A stretch of 7,311 bases of DNA from Verrucomicrobia bacterium GWC2_42_7 (GTDB lineage Bacteria; Verrucomicrobiota; Verrucomicrobiia; Opitutales; GWC2-42-7-A). The notes under the pieces were generated by a model. The model had not been told where the DNA came from and did not search any database. It saw only the letters and a list, made by a program, of their open reading frames with translations. The stretch spans positions 1 through 7,311 of the forward strand of contig MIDO01000053.1 in NCBI GenBank assembly GCA_001831055.1, given 5' to 3'. Positions 1 through 5,902 of the stretch are shown in pieces. The translations under genes and the position numbers were made by a program. Each line of letters starts with the position of its first letter. The first letter of the stretch is position 1.

Positions 1-22
1 TACACATGTACGCTCGGTCGTA

Positions 23-66
23 TTCACCTTGCCCGCCTTCTCAAAAACAGAACAGATGCTTTCCGT
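23..66 (+). repeat. Dispersed repeat B, copy 1
   Basis: These 44 bases match positions 5761-5804 at 37 of 44 positions without gaps. The best conserved block is the 19-base run GCCTTCTCAAAAACAGAAC (35-53 here, 5773-5791 there). No coding frame is conserved across the two copies, so this looks like a non-coding dispersed repeat. Its right end runs into mobile-element copy 1 with an overlap of a few bases (60-66), where the two families share TTTCCGT-like sequence. A matching GTAC lies 12-16 bases upstream of both copies, so the repeat may extend further left with an indel. Whether it is mobile is unknown. Confidence 0.6.
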
Positions 67-187
67 ACCTTCCCAAGAAACACTTTTAATAATCGCATAA
101 TAAAAACCTTACGGTTTTTATTATGCGATGGATGAGAAGTCGCCCCAAAACAAAATACTGTATCCATTTTCAATGCGTTTTACTATA
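60..187 (+). mobile_element. MITE-like element, copy 1 (left end missing)
   Basis: These 128 bases match the reverse complement of 5450-5577 with only three substitutions. The copy keeps the internal hairpin: a perfect 17-bp stem (92-108 with 113-129, arm ATCGCATAATAAAAACC) closed by a TTAC loop. It also keeps the right terminal repeat (160-187, ending in ACTATA). The left terminal repeat and the second hairpin found in copy 3 are absent. In their place stands repeat B, so this copy is truncated or chimeric. It encodes nothing and is too short for a transposase, so any movement would need an enzyme supplied elsewhere. Confidence 0.8.
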
Positions 188-398
188 TATAATTAAATGT
201 GCCATCCTGTTTTGCAGTAACGATAAGTGTAGAATAATCTTTTCTCTACTGAGTAAATCTATACAATAAGCACCCCGGAGGGTCTTTCCGTTAAAGAATA
301 AGAAGGGGCACTTCTTTTCGGAAAGTGAAAAACGCTTTTAATCGATTAAAAGCCATTTTACCCAAACCCTTATCTAAGGTTATCTTTATCTTTTTAAT
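188..398 (+). other. Leader region of the MATE gene
   Basis: This 211-bp stretch has no plausible gene. It starts at the end of mobile-element copy 1, where the sequence becomes TATATATAATT; a TATAAT hexamer sits at 188-193 but has no good -35 box at the right distance. Further on there is an inverted pair CTTTCCG (284-290) and CGGAAAG (319-325) separated by 28 bases, which could form a leader hairpin, and the 20-bp palindrome listed separately. I see no convincing sigma-70 promoter and no recognisable riboswitch. Confidence 0.5.
334..353. promoter_or_regulatory. Perfect 20-bp palindrome, possible operator
   Basis: GCTTTTAATCGATTAAAAGC is its own reverse complement over all 20 bases, with no central spacer, and ends 45 bp before the MATE start codon. 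A gapless palindrome of this length, placed upstream of an efflux gene, is what a dimeric repressor site looks like. No regulator gene is adjacent and I do not recognise the motif, so the operator role is inferred. Confidence 0.4.
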
Positions 399-1751
399 AT
401 GAATCTGAAAGCACATTCGAAAATGGGTGTTAAGGGGTTGTGGAAGTTAGCTTTTCCGCTGATGTTGACTTCGTTATCTACGCACCTGATGATGTTTTTG
501 GACCGCCTCATCTTGTCTTATTATTCGGCCGATGCTATGAATGCGGTGGCGTCGACGAGTCTTATTTTTTGGATATTTTCTTTTGGATTTTTGTCATTGT
601 CTTTGATTGCAGAAGTGTTTGTTGGTCAGTACAATGGAGCTGGCAGATATTTGGAGATTGGTAAGCCTGTTTGGCAGATGATATGGTTCTCTTTATTGAC
701 TTTCTTGATTTTCTGGCCATTGGGAATATTTTTGGGAGATTATGTTATTGCTGAGGAGTTTAAGGAACAGGGCATGCCTTTTTTTAAGTGGATAATGCTC
801 TTTGGCCCTTGCTTCGTGATGACAGGGGCTGTCTCTTCATTTTTTATAGGGAGAGGGAAGCCGAAAATCATCATAGGGGTTGTTGTTATTGGTAATATCG
901 TTAACTTCCTTTTAGAAATCGTCTTGATTTTCGGGATAAAAGGGTTGATTCCTGCGATGGGAACCCGGGGGGCTGCTATAGCGACTGGTTTTGCTCAAGT
1001 TGTTGAGCTTCTGGTGCTTTTTTACTTTTTCCTAAAGGAGAAAAACAGGAAAGAATTTGGGACAATGAACCATGCATTCGACAAGCAGCTATTCTTTGGC
1101 TGTATGAAGGTGGGTTGGCCCAATGCGGTTGCACATATGCTCGGAATGGCTGCATGGGCAATGTTTTTTCAAATGCTTTCCTCTGTCAAAAAGGAGTACA
1201 TTAGTACCCTTGTTGTTTGCCAGAGTGTCTATTTCATTTTCTGTTTTACCTCTGAAGGCATGCAAAAAGGCGTTACGGCCTTGGTGTCTAACGCGATCGG
1301 CGCAGGGAATTGGCCTGCGATCTCAAAGATACTTTGGTCGTCTTTGAAGCTACAGGCTATCCTCGTATTGGTGGTGGCCATCCCATTGCTTGTTTTTCCA
1401 GATATTTTGATCGATATTTTTATCAAGAAAACGACAGTAGACCATAACCTCTTGCGTGACATGATGAAAGGGGCACTGATTTGGATGTGGCTATTTTACA
1501 TATTCGACAGCTTGTATTGGATCTTCGTTGGAATACTAACGGCTGCAGGTGATACACGCTTTATTATGGTCTTCAACATCTTATCTGCTTGGTTCTTTTT
1601 ATTAGTGCCTGTATATGTTTTTGTAGTTCTACTAAAAATGTCCCCCGACTTATCCTGGAAATTCATGACAATGGATCTCTGTTTTGCCGCTATCATCTGC
1701 TTTTTTCGTTACCGCAGTGGAAAATGGAAGCATGCCCTCATTAAACCTTAG
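399..1751 (+). CDS. MATE-family multidrug/toxin efflux transporter
   Basis: This 450-residue protein has the usual length for a MATE (multi antimicrobial extrusion) transporter, an inner-membrane antiporter that expels organic cations, drugs or metabolites using a Na+ or H+ gradient. It is hydrophobic throughout, with about 12 predicted membrane segments. The two halves carry the family's paired loop motifs: GQYNGAGR (about residues 76-83) and ALVSNAIGAGNW (about 294-305). The late motif AAGDTRF (382-388) is also typical. The substrate cannot be read from the sequence. There is no clear Shine-Dalgarno sequence before the chosen ATG, and Met9 (position 423) is a reasonable alternative start. 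The gene lies 65 bp upstream of an ABC exporter on the same strand and is possibly co-transcribed with it. Confidence 0.92.
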   Translation: MNLKAHSKMGVKGLWKLAFPLMLTSLSTHLMMFLDRLILSYYSADAMNAVASTSLIFWIFSFGFLSLSLIAEVFVGQYNGAGRYLEIGKPVWQMIWFSLLTFLIFWPLGIFLGDYVIAEEFKEQGMPFFKWIMLFGPCFVMTGAVSSFFIGRGKPKIIIGVVVIGNIVNFLLEIVLIFGIKGLIPAMGTRGAAIATGFAQVVELLVLFYFFLKEKNRKEFGTMNHAFDKQLFFGCMKVGWPNAVAHMLGMAAWAMFFQMLSSVKKEYISTLVVCQSVYFIFCFTSEGMQKGVTALVSNAIGAGNWPAISKILWSSLKLQAILVLVVAIPLLVFPDILIDIFIKKTTVDHNLLRDMMKGALIWMWLFYIFDSLYWIFVGILTAAGDTRFIMVFNILSAWFFLLVPVYVFVVLLKMSPDLSWKFMTMDLCFAAIICFFRYRSGKWKHALIKP

Positions 1752-1770
1752 TTAGGTTTTGATTGTTTTT
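1743..1770 (+). terminator. Weak hairpin with T-rich tail at the end of the MATE gene
   Basis: AAACCT (1743-1748) can pair with AGGTTT (1754-1759) around a 5-base loop that contains the stop codon, and the following sequence is T-rich with TTTTT at 1766-1770. The stem is only 6 bp and the T-tract is interrupted, so it is at best a leaky terminator that would let some transcription continue into the ABC exporter gene. Confidence 0.25.
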
Positions 1771-1816
1771 CCTTGTAGAAACGTGAGGTTATGGCAGAGT
1801 AACCCTTCAAAGAGTT

Positions 1817-3556
1817 ATGAGAAAATTGCTTCCTTATTGGAAATATCTAAAACCTCACAAAAAACTATTCTTTACGGCACTTTTATGTGGGTGTATTTCT
1901 GCTATTATGAGCGGATTTGGGATACCGGTCATATTTGAAAAAGTTTTTAAGCAGGTATTTGAGGACCAAGGACATAAGTATGAGTTCATGCAAGTCCTTA
2001 GCATTTCTCTGTTGGTTCCTGCTGTATTTTTAACTCGTGGTATTTTCGGTTTTTTTGCGACTTACCTAATGAGTCAATGCGGAATGAAAATTTTATTGGG
2101 TCTTCGGGAAGCCGTGTTTGATCGCATACAAAAGATGTCTTTAGGTTTCTTTGACAAAAATCTTTCAGGAGACTTGCTTTCGCGAATTCAATCAGATCCT
2201 GAAGTTATTAAAGCGGCGTTGTTGGAGGTTGCATCAGAGATATTCCGTCAACCTGTACAACTCGCAGCGGCCTTCGCTGGATTGATTTATTTGTCTGTTA
2301 AGTACCAGGATACCATGTTCTTAATTGTATTTTTGGTTTCTCTCCCTCTCTGCTATTTGCCTATTCAACTTGTAAAGAAGCGTGTGCGGAAGGAAAGCCG
2401 TCGTTGTCAAGATGCAGGGGCGAGTGTAGCCCAACACATTACAGAAAATGTACGATCTTCTCACGAGATTCGCGCATTTAACTTACAGCAACATCAACAA
2501 GATAGCTTCGTTGAAAAATTAATGGCACTTATCGGAAGAGAACTCAAATTAATAAAATACCAAAAATTGCAACAACCTATTATGGAGTTTATTTCGGCCA
2601 TTATGGTTGCAATTGTTTTTATTTACGGCTATCGCAAACAAATTCCATTCTCTTCGTTTAGCGCATTGGGTGTTGCCCTTTATATGGCATTTGACCCCGT
2701 TAAACGCATATCCAACACATTCAATGTAGTCCATAGAAGCCACGGATCTATTGCTCGCGTAGACGAAATTTTGCAGCTACCCATCGATGTGCCCGAACCT
2801 TCAGAACCAAGGTCCTTCGACTCTGCTCACGGAGAAATTACATTCGAAAAAGTTTCATTCTCTTATGGGAAAGAAGATGTTTTGGAAGACGTAAATATTC
2901 ACATTCCAGTAGGTCAAACTTGCGCACTCGTAGGCCATAGCGGGGCTGGAAAAACTACTTTTGCTAGACTCATTCCTCGCTTTTATGATATTCAGAAAGG
3001 GAGCATCCAAATCGATGGTATCGACATTCGCCAGGTTTCCACGAAAGATCTTCGAGATAAAATAGCCATTGTTTCCCAAAGTCCTTTACTGTTTAATGAC
3101 ACTATATTCAACAACATCCTCATAGGGAAACCCTCAGCGACAAGGGAAGAGGTCCTTCTTGCTGCAAAAGATGCTTTTGTTGATGAATTTGTTGCCGAAT
3201 TTCCATTGCAATTTGATACCATTGTTGGAGAGGGAGGCGGTCGCCTTTCTGGCGGTCAAAGACAGCGTGTTGCTATTGCGCGAGCTTTTTTGAAAAGCGC
3301 GCCGATTCTTATTCTTGATGAAGCCACTTCCGCGCTTGATGCTAACAGTGAACATCTTATACAAAAAGCCCTTGAAATACTAACAAAAGGGAAAACAGTT
3401 CTTACAATCGCTCACCGTTTAAGTACCATCCAACACGCACAAAGAATATTAGTTTTCGACAAAGGACGCATCGTAGATCAAGGAACCCATTCCCATCTGA
3501 TGGCAACGAATCCCATGTACTCTGACCTTGTTCAAAAACAATCCCTTGATGTTTAA
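1817..3556 (+). CDS. ABC exporter, fused permease and ATPase (MsbA-like half transporter)
   Basis: This 579-residue half transporter should work as a homodimer in the inner membrane. Residues about 1-310 form the six-helix type I exporter membrane domain, and about 340-579 the nucleotide-binding domain. All ATPase motifs are intact: Walker A GHSGAGKTT (373-381), Q-loop Gln421, signature LSGGQ (477-481), Walker B ILILDE (497-502), D-loop SALD (505-508) and H-loop His533. Length and layout match the MsbA/multidrug subfamily, whose members flip lipid A-core or expel hydrophobic compounds; the substrate here is not determinable, so I give no symbol. AAGAG lies about 4 bases before the ATG as a weak ribosome binding site. 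It follows the MATE gene, so the pair may form an export operon. Confidence 0.93.
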   Translation: MRKLLPYWKYLKPHKKLFFTALLCGCISAIMSGFGIPVIFEKVFKQVFEDQGHKYEFMQVLSISLLVPAVFLTRGIFGFFATYLMSQCGMKILLGLREAVFDRIQKMSLGFFDKNLSGDLLSRIQSDPEVIKAALLEVASEIFRQPVQLAAAFAGLIYLSVKYQDTMFLIVFLVSLPLCYLPIQLVKKRVRKESRRCQDAGASVAQHITENVRSSHEIRAFNLQQHQQDSFVEKLMALIGRELKLIKYQKLQQPIMEFISAIMVAIVFIYGYRKQIPFSSFSALGVALYMAFDPVKRISNTFNVVHRSHGSIARVDEILQLPIDVPEPSEPRSFDSAHGEITFEKVSFSYGKEDVLEDVNIHIPVGQTCALVGHSGAGKTTFARLIPRFYDIQKGSIQIDGIDIRQVSTKDLRDKIAIVSQSPLLFNDTIFNNILIGKPSATREEVLLAAKDAFVDEFVAEFPLQFDTIVGEGGGRLSGGQRQRVAIARAFLKSAPILILDEATSALDANSEHLIQKALEILTKGKTVLTIAHRLSTIQHAQRILVFDKGRIVDQGTHSHLMATNPMYSDLVQKQSLDV

Positions 3557-3572
3557 AGGGATGTGTTTTTTT
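3541..3572. terminator. Bidirectional intrinsic terminator between convergent genes
   Basis: ATCCCTT (3541-3547) pairs perfectly with AAGGGAT (3556-3562) around an 8-base loop, followed on the plus strand by a run of seven T (3566-3572). The hairpin overlaps the stop codon of the ABC exporter. On the minus strand the same stem is followed by TTGTTTTTG, so it can also stop transcripts coming from the Sel1-repeat gene. Confidence 0.7.
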
Positions 3573-3617
3573 AAAAGCGTCATGTTTAGGGATCAAGGGT
3601 TGTTTTTCTCAAGGAAT

Positions 3618-4142
3618 TTAGTTTTCCCTTTCTTTATTTTTCAAAGATGCTAGGTAGAGTTCGCCTAGCTTGGTGTAAGCTTCTTCGAAATTCTGTTCGA
3701 TGGCTTTTAGCAACCAACCCTCGGCCTTATCGTAATCTTTCCTAATGTCTTTATAAAAGCGACCTAAGTTGTACTGGGCTCTTGCATAGCCATACAAAGC
3801 AGCTTTGAGGTAGCAAATTTCTGCCTTATTATAATCTGCATAAATACGCTCATGTAGCCATCCAAGGTTATTTTCTGCATCAATATCGCCTTGTTTGATG
3901 GCTTTTAGGTAAAATTCTTTAGCTTGGTCGTAATCTTTTAGGACGCTTTCATAGAAAAAACCGAGGTTAAATTGTGCATCTACGTGTCCCTGATTGGCCG
4001 CATGGAGTAACCAAGCTTCTGCTTTTACGTAGTTTCTGCGTTTGACGTAAATAAGTGCGAGGTCGCTTTGTGCGTCCAGGTCTCCACCCTTGGCTCTTTT
4101 TAGCAAAACCTCTTCTTGAATGATGTACTCGGAATCTTCCAT
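3618..4142 (-). CDS. Sel1-like repeat (TPR-like) protein
   Basis: The 174-residue protein consists almost entirely of short helix-turn-helix repeats of the Sel1/TPR superfamily, which usually act as protein-protein docking scaffolds. Four well-formed repeats begin at residues 40, 73, 106 and 139, each opening with KAE or QAK, with a core like LKAI..G...A..NLG..Y and, in the first three, a DY near the end; a degenerate one precedes them (about 9-39). The period is 33 residues, shorter than the 36-38 common in Sel1 repeats. There is no obvious signal peptide or membrane segment, so it is probably cytoplasmic as annotated. No Shine-Dalgarno sequence precedes the ATG. The partner is unknown. The gene converges on the ABC exporter and stands alone on its strand. 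Confidence 0.85.
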   Translation of the reverse strand: MEDSEYIIQEEVLLKRAKGGDLDAQSDLALIYVKRRNYVKAEAWLLHAANQGHVDAQFNLGFFYESVLKDYDQAKEFYLKAIKQGDIDAENNLGWLHERIYADYNKAEICYLKAALYGYARAQYNLGRFYKDIRKDYDKAEGWLLKAIEQNFEEAYTKLGELYLASLKNKEREN

Positions 4143-4284
4143 GCGACTTCTGTTTTCGCATTAAAAATCGTCATTTTTTAAAACAACTTTATAAATACAG
4201 ACCCATTTAAGAAAAAACATTAATGTTAGTCCCCCAAATGGTTGAGGAGAGAAGGAAGGAGAGCAAGGAATCCCTCGAGACATT
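4143..4284. other. Upstream region of the Sel1-repeat gene
   Basis: This non-coding stretch should hold the promoter of the minus-strand Sel1-repeat gene. The only clear structure is a perfect 12-bp palindrome, AACATTAATGTT (4216-4227), about 75 bp upstream of that gene's start, followed by a purine-rich stretch (about 4244-4270). I see no convincing -35/-10 pair. It ends where mobile-element copy 2 begins. Confidence 0.35.
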
Positions 4285-4426
4285 TATAGTTAATAGCATT
4301 GAGAATAGATACGAGGAAACCCTTTTAGTAATCGCATAATCAAAATCTTACGGTTTTTATTATGCGATGGATGAGAAGTCCCCCAAAAACAAAGGACTGT
4401 ATCCATTCTCAATGCGGTTTACTCTA
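4285..4426 (+). mobile_element. MITE-like element, copy 2 (45-bp internal deletion)
   Basis: This 142-bp copy has both terminal inverted repeats (4285-4312 and 4399-4426; 23 of 28 positions match when inverted). The left one is identical over all 28 bases to the corresponding end of copy 3. After the following 10 bases (4313-4322) it jumps directly to the TTTTA block, lacking exactly 45 bp present in copy 3, including most of the second hairpin. The remaining 104 bases (4323-4426) match copy 1 (84-187) at 94 positions, so this is an older or more decayed copy. Its main hairpin (4331-4347 with 4352-4368, TTAC loop) has one mismatch and one G-T pair. It lies between the divergent Sel1-repeat and RodZ-like genes. 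Confidence 0.8.
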
Positions 4427-4567
4427 TTTGCTTCCTTTTAGAAAAGATAGGGTTTCACGCTTTGTCGCATTTCCTTTTATTTGTTTTCCGTATATCTGTG
4501 TTTCTGTGTTTAAAACCTTGATTTTAGTAAAAAAATGTCAATAACTATGATATCTCATATCGCTATT

Positions 4568-5344
4568 ATGAATATCAATTTAGGTGAACAATTCGCGGAG
4601 GCTCGCAAAAAAAGAGGTGTATCTCTCCGCGAAGCTGCTGATACCACAAAGATCCGTAAAGATTACTTGGAAGCTTTCGAAGGCAATCGGTTTGAATTAC
4701 CCTTACCTGAAATTTACGTACGTGGATTTATTCGATTGTATGCGAAGTACTTAGGTTTGGATGTCAACCAGGTCATGGTTGATTACAAGACTCTCGTTTT
4801 TGGGAAACCAAACGGTCGTCGCGATACTAAAGAAGTCTTTGGGAGGATGGACCTTATTGATAAAGAAAAGCTACTTGCTCTCAATAAAGAGGCAGAAGTA
4901 ACTGAAAAGACAGCCACCCCCTATTCTAAGCCATCCTCTAGCCATATGGAGATCCCATCGGATAAGGCGCTTTTGTGGAAAATAGGCATCGTGGTAGGAA
5001 GTTGCATTACATTAATTGCTCTGGTCTTATTTCTCATAAACACGATCATCCATTCCAAAGACTCCGATTCCAACCGAAATCAGACCGCTTCAGCAATTCA
5101 ATCACAAGAAAATTCGGTTATTTACTTAATTGGTCTTGGCGATGTTCAGGTCTGTATGCGCCAAGAAAAAGACAAAGTGAGGCTATTTGCAGGTATCATC
5201 CATAAAGGAGAAAAGAAAGAACTCAATCGGCAGGGACCTGTCCAAATCTCTTTTTCAGAAGGAGCTAATTTATTAATAGAAAAGCTAGATGGCAGCCAAA
5301 TACGCCCAAAAAATCAAGGACACGGCTGGATAAAAGTACCTTAG
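4568..5344 (+). CDS. RodZ-like membrane-anchored helix-turn-helix protein
   Basis: With the start used here the protein has 258 residues. It has an N-terminal Cro/C1-type HTH domain (about 4-66; LGEQFAEARKKRGVSLREAA then TKIRKDYLEAFE and PEIYVRGFIRLYAKYLG), a charged linker, one membrane segment (about 137-160) and a C-terminal extracytoplasmic domain of about 90 residues. This order is that of RodZ, which ties the MreB cytoskeleton to the cell-wall elongation machinery; in RodZ the HTH binds MreB rather than DNA. I chose ATG 4568 because family members begin a few residues before the LGE.F..AR block; in-frame ATGs at 4535 and 4547 would add 11 or 7 residues. No mreB is nearby, so identity rests on architecture. 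Inverted mobile-element copies flank the gene. Confidence 0.8.
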   Translation: MNINLGEQFAEARKKRGVSLREAADTTKIRKDYLEAFEGNRFELPLPEIYVRGFIRLYAKYLGLDVNQVMVDYKTLVFGKPNGRRDTKEVFGRMDLIDKEKLLALNKEAEVTEKTATPYSKPSSSHMEIPSDKALLWKIGIVVGSCITLIALVLFLINTIIHSKDSDSNRNQTASAIQSQENSVIYLIGLGDVQVCMRQEKDKVRLFAGIIHKGEKKELNRQGPVQISFSEGANLLIEKLDGSQIRPKNQGHGWIKVP

Positions 5345-5401
5345 GTTGTATTTAAAGGCTCAAGCCCCGGATACCTCTAAAACCCTATTTTGGGAGCAGA
5401 C

Positions 5402-5432
5402 GTTAATTTTGAAGTAAAAATGGAAGATTAAC
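5402..5432. terminator. Hairpin downstream of the RodZ-like gene
   Basis: GTTAATTTT (5402-5410) can pair with AAGATTAAC (5424-5432), 9 bp with one G-T pair and a 13-base loop, 58 bp after the stop codon. It is AT-rich and no strong T-run follows, so it is a weak terminator candidate only. Confidence 0.25.
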
Positions 5433-5449
5433 CTCATTTTGCGCGTAAC

Positions 5450-5636
5450 TATAGTAAAACGCATTGAAAATGAATACAGTATTTTATTTTGGGGCGACTT
5501 CTCATCCATCGCATAATAAAAACCGTAAGGTTTTTATTATGCGATTATTAAAAGTGTTTCTTGGGAAGGTGCGGAAACCTTTCTTTCTTCAGAAAGAAGG
5601 GTTTCCGCGTATCTATTCTCAATGCTATTAACTATA
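5450..5636 (-). mobile_element. MITE-like element, copy 3 (complete, 187 bp)
   Basis: This is the fullest copy, in the opposite orientation to copies 1 and 2. Its terminal inverted repeats (5450-5477 and 5609-5636) match at 22 of 28 positions and begin with TATAGT at each outer end. Inside is a perfect 17-bp stem (5508-5524 with 5529-5545) with a 4-base loop, and a second 17-bp hairpin (5571-5608). Length, terminal repeats, lack of coding capacity and several intergenic copies fit a miniature inverted-repeat transposable element. The outermost TA dinucleotides could be a TA target duplication as in IS630/Tc1-type elements, but the parent transposon family is not identifiable here. Confidence 0.82.
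5571..5608. repeat. Second hairpin inside MITE copy 3
   Basis: GCGGAAACCTTTCTTTC (5571-5587) pairs with GAAAGAAGGGTTTCCGC (5592-5608) over 17 bp with one G-T pair and a TTCA loop. Copy 1 keeps only about 7 bases of it and copy 2 only about 9, so it is the variable module of the family. Confidence 0.75.
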
Positions 5637-5902
5637 ATTTTTTAACAATTAGTTGCGCGCATTGATTCCTTTCGGAAGAAGTGCTAGAAATCGTGACTTC
5701 TGTTTTGAGAGTGTTGCCCGTCGGACTCACGGTCGGTCACGTACAGGCCCCTCCCTCCTGTTCACCTCGTCTGCCTTCTCAAAAACAGAACTGACACTTT
5801 CTGTGGGGGAACCCTTTTGGGCGACTATGGTTTCCCTGTAGTTTTTAGAGGGCTCCACTTTTCTGGCTACCAAAATGGGTTTCCCTGAAAAATTTATAGA
5901 CT
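5637..5902. other. Non-coding region upstream of the recombinase gene
   Basis: This 266-bp stretch holds no convincing gene. It contains repeat B copy 2 and a partial inverted match to it: TTCTGTTTTGAGA (5698-5710) against TCTCAAAAACAGAA (5777-5790), with one extra base in the second arm. Between them lies GC-richer sequence with near-tandem GTCGGACTCACG and GTCGGTCACG (5720-5741). Short GGTTTCCCTG / GGTTTCCCTG-like motifs recur at 5829-5838 and 5879-5888. No clear -35/-10 promoter for the downstream gene is visible. Confidence 0.4.
5761..5804 (+). repeat. Dispersed repeat B, copy 2
   Basis: This segment matches 23-66 at 37 of 44 positions without gaps. Unlike copy 1 it is not joined to the mobile element; the nearest MITE end is about 125 bp away. 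Part of it (5777-5790) is also the right arm of an inverted repeat with 5698-5710, which hints that repeat B is one end of a larger palindromic element of about 100 bp. Confidence 0.55.

Noticed and set aside
92..129. Element hairpin as a classical intrinsic terminator
   Set aside because: The stem is strong, but no T-run follows it on either strand and the same structure recurs within precise terminal repeats, so a mobile element explains it better.
23..187. CRISPR array
   Set aside because: Repeats are few, long, inverted or far apart, and not regularly spaced with spacers.
399..3556. Biosynthetic gene cluster implied by two adjacent exporters
   Set aside because: No biosynthetic enzyme, precursor peptide or immunity gene is present beside them in the window.
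4362..4544. Open frame of 60 codons starting inside mobile-element copy 2
   Set aside because: It begins in the element hairpin, runs through the non-coding leader of the RodZ-like gene and overlaps its upstream starts; the composition is not protein-like.
4568..5344. Cro/C1-type phage repressor
   Set aside because: The HTH domain is followed by a linker, one membrane segment and an extracytoplasmic domain, the RodZ architecture, and no phage genes are nearby.
5653..5841. Open frame of 62 codons upstream of the recombinase gene
   Set aside because: It runs through repeat B and the inverted repeat, has no ribosome binding site, and the other copy of repeat B shows no conserved frame.
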